DNA from: Anaerolineae bacterium
Lineage (GTDB): Bacteria > Chloroflexota > Anaerolineae > JAAYZQ01
Length of the DNA: 5,993 nt
Direction: 5' to 3'
Assembly (NCBI GenBank): GCA_016926595.1
Contig: JAFGOG010000030.1
Coordinates: 1 to 5,993 of the forward strand
In this document: positions 1 to 5,724 of the stretch, one piece after another
Layout: each line of letters begins with the position of its first letter
Numbering within the stretch: position 1 is the first letter of the stretch
The notes under the pieces: generated by a model
Databases searched by the model: none
What the model saw: only the letters and a program-made list of their open reading frames with translations
Told to the model about the DNA's origin: nothing
Made by a program: the position numbers and the translations under genes

Positions 1-1
1 A

Positions 2-30
2 ATTGTAACATGCGACGGAATATCTGTCAA
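2..30 (-). promoter_or_regulatory. Leftward sigma70-type promoter
   Basis: Read on the minus strand, a perfect -35 hexamer TTGACA (plus positions 25-30) is followed after exactly 17 bp by TACAAT (plus positions 2-7), one mismatch from the -10 consensus. TG sits one base before the -10, giving an extended -10. Transcription would begin just outside the left edge and serve an unseen divergent gene. The pattern is seen directly; activity is inferred. Confidence 0.6.
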
Positions 31-59
31 TGGTCTGTCCACTTTTGTCATATTGTCCA
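24..59 (+). repeat. Four YTGTC(A/C) direct repeats across the divergent promoters
   Basis: Four same-strand copies of a YTGTCMW-like heptamer start at 24 (CTGTCAA), 35 (CTGTCCA), 45 (TTGTCAT) and 53 (TTGTCCA), spaced 11, 10 and 8 bp, close to one helical turn. Copy 1 contains the -35 of the leftward promoter and copy 3 contains the -35 of the rightward one. CATATT also repeats at 49-54 and 58-63. These could be sites for a regulator acting on both promoters. Part of the similarity is forced by the two -35 boxes. Confidence 0.4.
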
Positions 60-72
60 TATTTGGTATAAT
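45..72 (+). promoter_or_regulatory. Promoter of the ECF transporter operon
   Basis: TTGTCA at 45-50 (one mismatch to the -35 consensus), a 16-bp spacer and a perfect TATAAT at 67-72, preceded by TGG, which makes an extended -10. Transcription should start near position 79, leaving a leader of roughly 240 nt before the S-component gene at 318. Its -35 lies 14 bp from the -35 of the leftward promoter, so the two are back to back and could share a regulator. Confidence 0.7.
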
Positions 73-79
73 ATGCCTG

Positions 80-106
80 CCACGGACCCACCCGGCCGTG
101 GGTTTT
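80..106 (+). other. GC-rich hairpin at the mRNA 5' end with two registers
   Basis: ACCCAC (86-91) can pair with GTGGGT (98-103) around the loop CCGGCC and is followed by TTTTC, which looks like a small intrinsic terminator. Alternatively CCACGG (80-85) pairs with CCGTGG (96-101). The two pairings exclude each other. Because it would form right at the transcript 5' end, it may protect the mRNA rather than terminate it. It could also be the tail end of something for the left-hand gene region. Confidence 0.4.
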
Positions 107-185
107 CATTCGACAAACGCAATCTAGTGCACTGTTTTCCGATGCCGCTGGGATCGCTCAGGCGCAGTCACCTGGTGAGTGAGAC

Positions 186-209
186 GGCAGAAGGAAGTGA
201 TCTTTTGCC
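186..209 (+). other. 8-bp leader hairpin
   Basis: GGCAGAAG (186-193) pairs fully, with one G-U, to CTTTTGCC (202-209) across an 8-nt loop (194-201). It sits directly before the terminator-like element. Its 5' arm overlaps bases that can instead pair with 143-147 or with 245-249, so it may be one state of a switching leader. Confidence 0.45.
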
Positions 210-210
210 A

Positions 211-260
211 ACGGAGTTATGATGAGCCAACCGAATGATTTGCTCCGTCGTTTTGTTTCT
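211..260 (+). terminator. Terminator-like hairpin or SD-masking helix in the leader
   Basis: ACGGAG (211-216) pairs with CTCCGT (243-248) and is followed by a T-rich tract CGTTTTGTTTCT (249-260). The 26-nt loop is long for a strong intrinsic terminator, so premature termination is uncertain. The 5' arm includes GGAG, the ribosome binding site of the small leader ORF at 222, so the helix would also hide that site. GACGG at 183-187 can compete for 245-249, acting as an anti-helix. Confidence 0.35.
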
Positions 261-290
261 CCTTGCTGCTCTGCGCTTCCCGAATTATAG
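222..290 (+). CDS. Possible 22-aa leader peptide (uORF)
   Basis: A short ORF begins with ATG at 222 and ends with TAG at 288-290. GGAG at 213-216 lies 5 bases before the start, a reasonable ribosome binding site. The peptide starts MSQPNDLLRR, has a Cys-Cys pair at residues 15-16 and ends SALPEL. It matches no family I know. Its importance would be positional: it spans bases 256-265, which can pair with the Shine-Dalgarno sequence of the S-component gene, and it stops 12 bases before that site. A ribosome translating it would unmask the downstream site. It is in the same frame as the S-component gene, but two stops (288-290 and 297-299) separate them. Expression is unproven; it could be a chance ORF. 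Confidence 0.35.
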   Translation: MSQPNDLLRRFVSPCCSALPEL

Positions 291-311
291 CTAATTTGAC
301 ACAAGGAGGAA
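256..311 (+). promoter_or_regulatory. Anti-Shine-Dalgarno helix over the S-component RBS
   Basis: The very strong Shine-Dalgarno sequence AAGGAGGA (303-310, 7 bases before the ATG at 318) lies inside a 10-bp helix: 256-265 (TTTCTCCTTG) pairs base for base with 302-311 (CAAGGAGGAA), with a single G-U at 258/309. The loop is 36 nt (266-301). When formed, it would block initiation of the whole operon's first gene. The 5' arm lies in the T-rich tail after the 211-248 helix and inside the leader ORF, so either alternative folding or ribosome passage could open it. Confidence 0.5.
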
Positions 312-317
312 ACAACC

Positions 318-911
318 ATGGAACAGGATCAACCTGCTGCTACTGGCCTTTTGCGGCTCAGCACCTTCGATCTGGCCATAGCTGGCATCTTTGGGGCATT
401 GGCTATCGTCCTGGCCTTCACGCCGCTGGGACTTATTCCCGTCCCTAACCCCACCGAGGCTGCCACAACTCTCCACCTGCCGGCTATCGTAGCGGGTATT
501 CTCTCCGGTCCCATCGTCGGCGGCCTGGTGGGGCTGGTGCTCGCTATCTCGTCTTGGTATCTCTACGGTGCCACCTTCATAACCTTCGCCGACGGCAATC
601 TGTTGGTTGCCCTGTTGGCCGCCTTCCTGCCGCGCATCCTGATTGGTATCCTCGCCTACTATGCTTACCGTTCTCTCCGGCGCTGGCGCCCCCTGGCTGC
701 TGGTGTCGCCGGGCTGGTGGGTACGCTGACCAACACCGTCGGTGTACTAGGGATCTTGATGTGGCTGGGTACGTTGCCAGTGACTCTATTGGCGCCGGTT
801 TTCTCGATGAACGTCCCCATTGAAGTCGCCGTGGCCGTGGTTGTCACTATCCCCGTCGTTGCAGCTCTGCGGGCAACGGGAAAGGGCCGGATCGCTGCGG
901 AACGAAACTGA
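318..911 (+). CDS. ECF transporter S component (substrate-binding membrane subunit)
   Basis: This 197-residue, very hydrophobic protein has about six membrane segments (roughly residues 17-39, 52-70, 70-86, 95-117, 126-150, 163-185), the normal size and topology of S components, which bind the vitamin or ion and topple in the membrane when docked on EcfT. TM1 carries small-xxx-small spacing (A22/G26, G23/A27) as used for docking. Features such as TLHLPAIVAGILSGP (51-65) and TNTVGVLG (138-145) recall the PF12822 group containing PanT (pantothenate) and HmpT (hydroxymethylpyrimidine); the exact substrate is not readable. The start is firm: a near-perfect Shine-Dalgarno lies 7 bases upstream. 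It is the first gene of a complete ECF operon, suggesting a dedicated rather than shared energizing module. The next gene begins 6 bp after the stop. Confidence 0.85.
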   Translation: MEQDQPAATGLLRLSTFDLAIAGIFGALAIVLAFTPLGLIPVPNPTEAATTLHLPAIVAGILSGPIVGGLVGLVLAISSWYLYGATFITFADGNLLVALLAAFLPRILIGILAYYAYRSLRRWRPLAAGVAGLVGTLTNTVGVLGILMWLGTLPVTLLAPVFSMNVPIEVAVAVVVTIPVVAALRATGKGRIAAERN

Positions 912-917
912 GACGCG

Positions 918-1748
918 GTGTGTCTCTTCATCAGAGTTCAGGGACTGAGATACACCTATCCCTTGGAGGACGGTGGGCAGGTCGTGGCCCTGCGGGACGT
1001 GGATTTGACCATCGGACGGGGGGAGTTTGTTGCTCTCATCGGGCCGAACGGATCGGGAAAGTCTACGCTGGCTCGTCACTTCAATGGACTGCTGCTTCCT
1101 GTGGTAGGACAGGTCTGGGTGGACGGTCTTTCCACCTCCGACCCGCGTCACTTGTGGCAGGTGCGACGGAAGGTGGGGATGGTGTTCCAGAATCCAGAGA
1201 ACCAACTCGTCGCCAGTACTGTGGAGGAAGACGTAGCCTTTGGCCCGGAAAATCACGCCCTTTCCCCAGAAGAGATTCGCAGGCGCGTTGACGAGGCTCT
1301 GAGTATCGTTGGTCTGCTGGACTACCGCACGCACCCTCCGCAGATACTGTCTGGTGGTCAGAAGCAACTGGTCGCCATCGCTGGTGTTCTTGCAACCTGC
1401 CCTGCCTGCATTGTTTTCGATGAGCCGACCTCTATGCTCGATCCTCCAAGCCGCCGCCGGGTGCTGGAGACCATCCTGCGACTCAACGTTGAAGAGGGTC
1501 TCACCGTAGTACTGATTACTCAGTCTATGGATGAGGTGGTAGCCGCACGCCGGGTGTTGGTGATGGACGCTGGCCGCATCGTGATGGACGGACCGCCGGA
1601 AGAGGTTTTCGAGCGAGGGGAACGGCTGCGAACATTGGGACTGGATCTACCTCCTGTCGTCGAGATAGCCCATCGTCTCCAAGATCGAGGGATGGGGCTG
1701 CCACCTGGCCTATTGACGGTGGAGGCGCTGGCGAGAGCGTTGTGCTGA
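918..1748 (+). CDS. ecfA1: ECF transporter ATPase EcfA1
   Basis: A 276-residue ABC ATPase that powers uptake on the cytoplasmic side, paired with EcfA2. Motifs in order: aromatic A-loop near Y12/Y14, Walker A GPNGSGKST (42-50), Q-loop Q91 within FQNPENQ, signature LSGGQ (144-148), Walker B CIVFDEP (164-170) with catalytic E169, D-loop SMLD (172-175). The switch position, normally His in ITH, is Gln (Q202, codon CAG at 1521-1523). The FQNPENQLV stretch and a C-terminal extension of about 50 residues are typical of EcfA rather than other ABC ATPases. The start is GTG at 918 with only a weak ribosome site, consistent with coupling to the S-component gene 6 bp before. The last 7 bp overlap the next gene. 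A1 versus A2 naming rests on gene order and the FQNPENQ motif. Confidence 0.9.
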   Translation: MCLFIRVQGLRYTYPLEDGGQVVALRDVDLTIGRGEFVALIGPNGSGKSTLARHFNGLLLPVVGQVWVDGLSTSDPRHLWQVRRKVGMVFQNPENQLVASTVEEDVAFGPENHALSPEEIRRRVDEALSIVGLLDYRTHPPQILSGGQKQLVAIAGVLATCPACIVFDEPTSMLDPPSRRRVLETILRLNVEEGLTVVLITQSMDEVVAARRVLVMDAGRIVMDGPPEEVFERGERLRTLGLDLPPVVEIAHRLQDRGMGLPPGLLTVEALARALC

Positions 1749-2608
1749 TTCGAGTCGAGAACCTCGTCCACACGTATGCTCCGGGCACTCCCTTGGAGCG
1801 CATGGCCCTGCGCGGGGTGAGCGTGGAAATCAGCGCCGGGGAACGGGTCGGTATCCTTGGCCCGACCGGTTCCGGCAAATCCACCCTGGTGCAGCACTTG
1901 GCCGGGCTGCTGACACCCACGACTGGCCAGGTGTTGCTGGACGACGAAGCGGCCCATGAGCGTACGTCCGCGGCCCGCGCCCAGCGGCGGCGGGTGGGGC
2001 TGGCCTTCCAGTATCCGGAGGCCCAGATTTTCGAGCAGACGGTGTTTCGCGAGGTGGCCTTCGGGCCGTGCAACCTGAGACTGGAGGAATCGGAAATCGC
2101 CTCGAGGGTGCACTGGGCACTAGAGATGGTGGGGCTGGACCCCGCAGAGATGGGAGGCCGGGTTCCGTTCAGTCTGAGCGGCGGCGAGATGCGTCGGGTG
2201 GCGTTGGCCAGCATCCTGGCGCTGCGGCCCGAGGTTCTGATTTTGGACGAGCCGACGGCTGGACTGGACCCCCAAGGGCGGCGGGAGTTATTGGCGCGGA
2301 TACGGGCCTGGCAAGAGGAAACCGGCCTGACGTTGATTGTGGTATCTCACAACCTAGACGAATTGGCCCGGGTAGTAGAGCGGGTGGTGGTGTTGAAGGG
2401 GGGAGAGATGGTTGCCGATGGGCCAGTCCGTCAGGTATTGAGCGACGGTCAATTACTCCGTGCCGTCGGGCTGGATGTGCCGCAGCCAGTGGCATTGCTG
2501 GAGGCCCTGCAGGAGGCGGGATGGATAGTGCGCACCGACCGACTCTTGCCAGAGGAGGCCGCTGCCGAGATTGCCCAGGCCCAAGGGCTTTTAGAGGGTG
2601 AAATGTGA
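1742..2608 (+). CDS. ecfA2: ECF transporter ATPase EcfA2
   Basis: The second ABC ATPase of the importer, 288 residues. Visible motifs: Walker A GPTGSGKST (40-48), Q-loop Q90 within FQYPEAQIF, signature LSGGE (145-149) followed by MRRVALA, Walker B VLILDEP (165-171) with E170, D-loop AGLD (173-176) and an intact switch His H203 in VSHNLDE. FQYPE(A/H)Q and SGGxxRRVA are characteristic of EcfA2. The GTG start overlaps the end of ecfA1 by 7 bp, with GAGAG 4 bases upstream, so translation is probably coupled. Its stop overlaps the ecfT start by 4 bp. Together with EcfA1 it forms a heterodimer with two composite ATP sites; the site using the EcfA2 Walker motifs and H203 with the EcfA1 LSGGQ looks fully canonical. 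Confidence 0.9.
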   Translation: MLIRVENLVHTYAPGTPLERMALRGVSVEISAGERVGILGPTGSGKSTLVQHLAGLLTPTTGQVLLDDEAAHERTSAARAQRRRVGLAFQYPEAQIFEQTVFREVAFGPCNLRLEESEIASRVHWALEMVGLDPAEMGGRVPFSLSGGEMRRVALASILALRPEVLILDEPTAGLDPQGRRELLARIRAWQEETGLTLIVVSHNLDELARVVERVVVLKGGEMVADGPVRQVLSDGQLLRAVGLDVPQPVALLEALQEAGWIVRTDRLLPEEAAAEIAQAQGLLEGEM

Positions 2609-3402
2609 ACTTACTACTTCCCGGCATGTACGTAGCTGCCGATTCGGCCCTGCACCGCCTGGATCCACGGGTGAAGATGGGAGCGGCACTATTGCTTATG
2701 ACCCTCCCTTTTTCTGCCCCCGGCCTAGGGAGCACGTTACTCCTTTTGGCGTTTGTAGCTGCCGTCGCGTTTCTATCGGCCGCTCCCTTATCAGCACTGT
2801 TGCGTACTCTCGGCACCATCTTCTGGCTTGGGTTCTTTATGTTCTTTTTCTACTTGTTCACCACGCCGGGCCATTCACTGGTCGCGCTAGGAAAAGTCAC
2901 GATCACCTGGGAGGGACTGTTGGCAGGAGCTACGCAGATTTATCGGCTGTGCTTGCTGGTGACCATCGCTGCGCTCGTGACTTTTACCACCTCGCCAGCC
3001 CAGTTAGCCCACGGTCTAGAGGCGCTGCTGGGACCACTGGCACGGCTGGGCCTGCCGGTGCGAGAGTTGGCCATGGTGCTGACTATTGCTTTGCGCTTCG
3101 TGCCCACGCTTTTCGACGAGATGGATAAAATCGCCAAGGCGCAGCGGGCGCGGGGTATTGACGTTGTTTCGAGGAATCCGTGGCAGCGGATACGGAGTTG
3201 GGTTCCAATGTTCGTTCCTATCTTCGTCTCCGCCTTCCGCCGTGCCGACGAGTTGGCCACGGCGATGGAAGCGCGCGGTTTCCGAGGTGCTCAACATCGC
3301 ACTCGCCTGCACCAATTGCGCCTGACCCGCCAGGACCTGGCAGCTTCCCTGGTTGTCCTGATTGTCAGCCTGGCAGTCCTGGGTTTAGGGCGCCTGGCGT
3401 GA
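2605..3402 (+). CDS. ecfT: ECF transporter transmembrane scaffold EcfT
   Basis: A 265-residue membrane protein linking the S component to the ATPase pair. The N-terminal YVAADSALHRLDPRVKM stretch (9-25) is the family hallmark, followed by hydrophobic segments around 26-60, 70-88 and 110-130. Next come the long amphipathic coupling helices, holding the two conserved Ala-Arg-Gly motifs that contact the ATPases (A182-R183-G184 and A223-R224-G225), then a last membrane helix at about 246-263. The GTG start sits in a GTGA overlap with the ecfA2 stop, with AGAGGG just upstream. Length and motifs look complete. The last 18 bp overlap the tail of the convergent peptidase gene on the other strand, and I see no terminator between them. 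Confidence 0.9.
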   Translation: MNLLLPGMYVAADSALHRLDPRVKMGAALLLMTLPFSAPGLGSTLLLLAFVAAVAFLSAAPLSALLRTLGTIFWLGFFMFFFYLFTTPGHSLVALGKVTITWEGLLAGATQIYRLCLLVTIAALVTFTTSPAQLAHGLEALLGPLARLGLPVRELAMVLTIALRFVPTLFDEMDKIAKAQRARGIDVVSRNPWQRIRSWVPMFVPIFVSAFRRADELATAMEARGFRGAQHRTRLHQLRLTRQDLAASLVVLIVSLAVLGLGRLA

Positions 3403-4374
3403 GTTCAAGTCACGGGCTGCTGGAACGCCACCCAATGACTCTGCCTGCTGCACCGCCCGCACCACGGCGTGCGCCAGTACCTCGGCGGCGGCTGTGCCCA
3501 CTACGCTGGGGTCAGCCCCGCTTCCTTTCTTTGGCCGTTTACCGGTGGCTAGAGCAAAGACTGTATCACCGTCGAACATCGTGTGCATTGGTCGAATGCT
3601 CCGCGCCAGGCCGTTGTGGGCCATCTGGGCGACTTTGTTGACTGCCTCTTTTGTTAGATTTGCACTAGTTGCGATGACGGCCAGCGTGGTGTTAGTAAGG
3701 CCAAGCACTGTCTGACCCAGGTCGCCTTGCATCAGTTTGACCGTGTTCGCAAACCCACCAACTATTGGCTTGCGCGTGCCGGCGAGGATCACGCTACTGT
3801 CCGGGTTTACCACATCACCAAAGGCATTGACGGCGACGATAGCCCCCACGACAATGCCCTTACCGATCTTGACACTGGCCGTACCCAGGCCGCTTTTGGT
3901 GGCAAACTTGGGGCCTAATAGTTTGCCCACTGTCGCCCCTGTCCCCGCGCCAACGCTTCCTTCGGTTATTGGACCATCGGTTGCTGACTGGCAGGCTTGA
4001 TAGCCAGCCTCAGCATTGGGACGGGCTTTGGGGTCGCCGATGGTCAGGTCGAATAGCACCGCCGCTGGCACGATGGGCACGACTCCCACACCGACGTTAA
4101 AGCCGATGCCACGCTCCTCCAGCCAGCGCATCACGCCGCTCGCCGCGTCTAGGCCGTAGGCGCTGCCGCCGGTGAGCACTATGGCGTGGATCTCTTGCAC
4201 CAGGTTGACCGGGCGCATCAGGTCGGTCTCACGGGTGCCAGGTGCAGAGCCGCGCACGTCCACACCGCCCATTGCCCCGCCCGCGCAGAGCACCACTGTA
4301 CACCCAGTGATACCCTCCTTATCAGTGTAGTGACCTACCTTGATACCTTGTACGTCGGTAATGGCATTGTACAT
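3385..4374 (-). CDS. P1 family (S58, DmpA/BapA/NylC-like) self-cleaving aminopeptidase
   Basis: A 329-residue Ntn-type hydrolase. Recognisable blocks: ITDVQGIKVGHYTD near the N-terminus, GSAPGTRETD (42-51), LTGGSAYGLDA (67-77), EGSVGAGTGATVGK (138-151) and GLTNTTLAVIAT (225-236). Family members cleave themselves before the nucleophile; here the likely cut is N228/T229, giving alpha and beta chains of about 228 and 101 residues with an N-terminal Thr, as in NylC (DmpA and BapA use Ser). Known activities are L-aminopeptidase/D-esterase, beta-peptidyl aminopeptidase (which can release beta-alanine) and nylon-oligomer hydrolase; which applies is not readable. No signal peptide is seen. The start is chosen at ATG 4374 because AGGAG lies 4 bases upstream; a TTG at 4413 would add 13 residues without a good site. 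It lies 45 bp after the M20 gene, likely the same operon. Confidence 0.85.
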   Translation of the reverse strand: MYNAITDVQGIKVGHYTDKEGITGCTVVLCAGGAMGGVDVRGSAPGTRETDLMRPVNLVQEIHAIVLTGGSAYGLDAASGVMRWLEERGIGFNVGVGVVPIVPAAVLFDLTIGDPKARPNAEAGYQACQSATDGPITEGSVGAGTGATVGKLLGPKFATKSGLGTASVKIGKGIVVGAIVAVNAFGDVVNPDSSVILAGTRKPIVGGFANTVKLMQGDLGQTVLGLTNTTLAVIATSANLTKEAVNKVAQMAHNGLARSIRPMHTMFDGDTVFALATGKRPKKGSGADPSVVGTAAAEVLAHAVVRAVQQAESLGGVPAARDLNSRQAP

Positions 4375-4419
4375 TCTGCTCCTCACACGAGCATAAAACT
4401 CTTGTTCCAGCAAAAGTCG

Positions 4420-5655
4420 CTATTCTTCCACTATGCCCAAGAAACGAATCGCTGCCAGGAGGTAGAGCTTGGTCGCCTCGACCAACTCGTCCAGGCTCAG
4501 CCATTCGTCTACGTGATGGGGAATGTGAATCGCGCCAGGGCCGCAGGTGACGATGGGGACACCGGCACGGCTGTTGAGAATCGTGCCGTCGGTGGAACCG
4601 GGCACGCCGCCGTAGATCGGTTCCTTGTCGGTCAAGTCGCGATAGGCCTGGTCTAGCACCTGCACGATCGGTTCGTCTCTGTCAGTGGCGGTGGGCGCGC
4701 GTGTTTCCAGTACCTCTATTTCAAAGGTCACTAGTTCGTCTTGAGCGCGGACGGCGTCGCAGGCGGCCTTGATCTTGACCTCGATCTCGTCCGGTGATTG
4801 GCCCGGGATGAGGCGAATGTCCAACACGACCTGTGTCTGTGCTGGCATCACGTTGTTCTGGGCTTCACCCTCCACCGGCGAACGCAAGATGGTGGGCGTG
4901 ATGCTGGGCTGACCCAGGAACTCGTGCCTGCCGTGTTCTGTGATTTGCGCTGCTTCCAGCTTTCGCATTGCTATCAGGAACTCGGCGACAGGGTAAGCCG
5001 AGTTGATACCGGTGAGGGGCATAGCGCCGTGGGCCATCTGGCCTGTGGCCGTGACTCGCACCCACATGACACCCTTTTGACAGATGCAGATGTTGTTCTC
5101 CTCTGGTTCACAGATGATGGCGGCGTCTACATTGCTAGCCCAACCTTGTTCTACAAAGTGTTTGATACCGCTCATAAGGCGTTCTTCGTCGCACAGTGCG
5201 CCGATGAGAATATCGCCAGCCAATTTTACACCGCTTTTGACGATAGCCTGGGTTGCACAAATGGCGGCGACCAAGCCGCCTTTCATGTCGCTTGTACCGC
5301 GACCGTACATCCTACCGTCCGCGATTATGGCCTCGAACGGCGGATATGTCCACTGACTCGTGTCGCCTGCGGTAACCACGTCGGTGTGGCCCTCGAACAT
5401 GAGTGTTTGCCCTTCCTTAGCGCCGCGCCAGACGCCGATCACGTTGGGCTGCCCCGGCTCGACAACCTCAAAAGACGTTTCCAGGCCGATCTCTTTGAAC
5501 CGAGCCTCGATCCATCGGGCGGCTGCTTCCTCGGCTTGCCCTTGCTCTGGCCGATAGACACTGGGTATGCGTACCAGTTCTTGTGTCCACTGGATAACTT
5601 GATTCTCGTTTACCAGGGACAGTATTCTTCTCTCAACGTTGGTGATTCTTCCCAT
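4420..5655 (-). CDS. M20 family metallo-peptidase/deacylase (ArgE/DapE type)
   Basis: A 411-residue di-zinc amidohydrolase. Catalytic-domain residues can be assigned: H90 and D92 in EGHTDVV, bridging D123 in GRGTSDMKGG, catalytic base E157 and metal ligand E158 in CDEER, E183 in CEPEE, and H380 in the final IPHHVDE. The inserted dimerization domain (about residues 191-305) has H209 in GQMAHGAMP and R281 in DIRLIPGQ. This is the ArgE/DapE/carboxypeptidase G2-like branch, which hydrolyses N-acyl amino acids or dipeptides in the cytoplasm. The substrate is not decidable, and no arg or dap gene is adjacent. The ATG at 5655 is preferred (GAGA 6 bases upstream); an in-frame TTG at 5667 would add 4 residues. 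It is the first gene of a leftward pair with the P1 peptidase, under a good promoter at 5729-5757. Confidence 0.88.
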   Translation of the reverse strand: MGRITNVERRILSLVNENQVIQWTQELVRIPSVYRPEQGQAEEAAARWIEARFKEIGLETSFEVVEPGQPNVIGVWRGAKEGQTLMFEGHTDVVTAGDTSQWTYPPFEAIIADGRMYGRGTSDMKGGLVAAICATQAIVKSGVKLAGDILIGALCDEERLMSGIKHFVEQGWASNVDAAIICEPEENNICICQKGVMWVRVTATGQMAHGAMPLTGINSAYPVAEFLIAMRKLEAAQITEHGRHEFLGQPSITPTILRSPVEGEAQNNVMPAQTQVVLDIRLIPGQSPDEIEVKIKAACDAVRAQDELVTFEIEVLETRAPTATDRDEPIVQVLDQAYRDLTDKEPIYGGVPGSTDGTILNSRAGVPIVTCGPGAIHIPHHVDEWLSLDELVEATKLYLLAAIRFLGIVEE

Positions 5656-5695
5656 ATCTGTTCTCAACGACAGAGTGCTGAGTCGTTTTGATCCA

Positions 5696-5724
5696 TTGAC
5701 AAGTTGGGCTTGCGATGCTATGAT
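5696..5724 (+). promoter_or_regulatory. panB promoter
   Basis: Perfect -35 TTGACA at 5696-5701, a 17-bp spacer and -10 TATGAT at 5719-5724 (one mismatch), with TG one base before the -10. The predicted start is near 5731, giving a leader of about 95 nt. The initial transcribed region runs straight through the -10 and -35 of the opposing promoter. Confidence 0.7.

Larger units (their letters stand above)
79..317 (+). promoter_or_regulatory. Long structured 5' leader of the ECF operon (possible riboswitch or attenuator)
   Basis: This is about 240 nt of mRNA leader between the predicted start site (near 79) and the first gene. Several helices can be drawn: 80-103, 158-175, 186-209, 211-248 and 256-311. 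Some compete: TGCCG 143-147 can pair with CGGCA 185-189, and GACGG 183-187 can pair with CCGTC 245-249. Both would disrupt the 186-209 hairpin, and the second would also disrupt 211-248. Leaders of vitamin importers often carry riboswitches. By eye I see no TPP (CTGAGA plus downstream box), FMN, cobalamin or T-box signature, so the class is unassigned and structure is inferred from pairing alone. Confidence 0.45.

Noticed and set aside
25..33. TGTCAATGG, also present on the minus strand at 5693-5701, shared by two promoter regions
   Set aside because: Six of the nine bases are the TTGACA -35 hexamer in both places; three further matching bases are too few to argue for a shared operator.
10..222. 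A 70-codon plus-strand ORF at the left end
   Set aside because: Its ATG at 10 lies upstream of the predicted transcription start and it runs through the promoter -10 box; no ribosome site or family likeness. Its stop touching the ATG at 219 is probably coincidence.
79..317. TPP, FMN, cobalamin or T-box leader
   Set aside because: None of their conserved core strings could be found by reading; only generic hairpins are supported.
786..1367. A 193-codon minus-strand frame across the S component and EcfA1 genes
   Set aside because: It lies opposite two genes with clear motifs and has no credible start context or family likeness.
1520..2819. Overlapping minus-strand frames (up to 229 codons) opposite ecfA1, ecfA2 and ecfT
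   Set aside because: G+C-rich coding sequence commonly leaves long open antisense frames; the translations are Arg/Pro/Ser-rich low-information sequence.
3494..4000. Plus-strand ORFs opposite the P1 peptidase
   Set aside because: They are shadows of the conserved S58 gene on the minus strand.
4375..4413. TTG start at 4413 for the P1 peptidase (13 extra residues)
   Set aside because: The ATG at 4374 has AGGAG just upstream and begins right at the conserved N-terminal block; the TTG lies only 6 bp after the M20 stop and has no clear site.
4798..5691. A 297-codon open frame on the plus strand, opposite the M20 gene
   Set aside because: It is the antisense shadow of a convincingly conserved M20 protein; its translation is rich in Cys and His and has no recognisable family.
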